DNA of 64,000 nucleotides from Terriglobia bacterium. GTDB taxonomy: Bacteria; Acidobacteriota; Terriglobia; Terriglobales; Acidobacteriaceae. The stretch covers positions 291,070 to 355,069 of the forward strand of contig JAIQFP010000002.1 in assembly GCA_020073165.1 (NCBI GenBank), written 5' to 3'. Below the pieces are notes generated by a model. That model searched no databases. It saw only the letters and a list, made by a program, of their open reading frames with translations, and was not told the DNA's origin. Of this stretch, positions 63,808 through 64,000 are shown one piece after another (the stretch's first letter is position 1; each line of letters begins with the position of its first letter). The translations under genes and the position numbers were made by a program.

Positions 63808-64000
63808 TTAGACTGGGCACATCCCTGACATTTTTTCCTCCACTTCGGTAAGGGGATGGGGTGCAGGGGAAGGGGAGCTTTTTCCCCCTTCCCCTGCCTC
63901 ATCCATGGAAAAGCTGCCTTGTTTCGGCAAAGGCGTAATGCGCCGGTGCCAGCTGTCGAACTGGGCCAGAGGGATCTGCGCGAAGTAGATCGTGAACCAA
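63808..64000 (-). CDS. C-terminal end of a probable transposase/integrase (runs off the right edge)
   Basis: The last 64 codons of a minus-strand frame: FTIYFAQIPLAQFDSWHRR, then a Pro/Ser-rich stretch ending EKMSGMCPV and TAA at 63808. The stop sits in a direct repeat of ACATCCCTGACATTTT (63794-63809 and 63820-63835), which looks like the end of an insertion sequence of the IS481/integrase-core type. Too short for a firm family. Confidence 0.45.
   Translation of the reverse strand, partial: WFTIYFAQIPLAQFDSWHRRITPLPKQGSFSMDEAGEGGKSSPSPAPHPLTEVEEKMSGMCPV

Overview
The window looks like a chromosomal segment of an acidobacterium (Terriglobia/'Koribacter' type). The case rests on four things: GC of roughly 60% over most of its length; Ser/Thr protein kinases, one fused to a TolB/WD40-like propeller; outer-membrane and lipid A genes (lpxB, a porin) that mark a diderm; and a radical SAM protein of the tetraether/membrane-spanning-lipid synthase type. 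This is inferred from gene content; no rRNA or tRNA gene was seen.

Layout. 1-10146: the 5' part of a Ser/Thr kinase, an MBOAT/wax-synthase-like acyltransferase with a small membrane partner, a transglutaminase-like protein, an MFS exporter, a FixL/FixJ-type two-component pair, and a secreted protein-CPA2 antiporter-porin run. 10280-26999: acyl-CoA dehydrogenase, hemW, a FabF-P450-ABC exporter run, lpxB, secA, a three-domain acyl-activating/ACP/PlsC fusion, and a degenerate HD-GYP membrane protein. 27385-41022: a DUF4097 protein, a catalytic/non-catalytic M16 peptidase pair, a protein with a pilin-like C-terminus, a LigD-type polymerase domain, a DUF72 protein, adjacent overlapping xerD-xerC, the propeller kinase, and a RibD/DHFR-like reductase. 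41023-46650: an accessory island of visibly lower GC carrying an EcoRI-type adenine methyltransferase and a DUF262-HNH nuclease. The methyltransferase is split by an intact IS3-family element with a 4-bp target duplication. 46708-57171: ABC-2 exporter, SnoaL-like protein, HAF-repeat secreted protein, Tes/Mss-like radical SAM enzyme, zinc alcohol dehydrogenase, ClC channel and TPR protein. 57236-63636: an ornithine cyclodeaminase-like gene diverging from a five-gene run of alpha/beta hydrolase, ATP-grasp ligase, GCS2-type carboxylate-amine ligase, M29 aminopeptidase and a second ATP-grasp-like protein, which suggests an uncharacterised amide or peptide metabolite. The right edge enters a probable transposase or integrase on the minus strand.

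Two points cut across the window. First, many intergenic gaps hold short hairpin repeats: mini-hairpins with TTCA-type loops, longer-stem hairpins, a GTCATCCCGA element, and a GGAACGTCCCGTCTGTCC word in opposite orientations around the island. Second, several genes have a -10-like hexamer only 6-12 nt before the start codon, suggesting leaderless or nearly leaderless mRNAs.

The best candidates for new biology are the methyltransferase/DUF262-HNH locus (41232-44866), the amidoligase cluster (58280-63636), and a roughly 200-bp nested-palindrome element (39916-40111).
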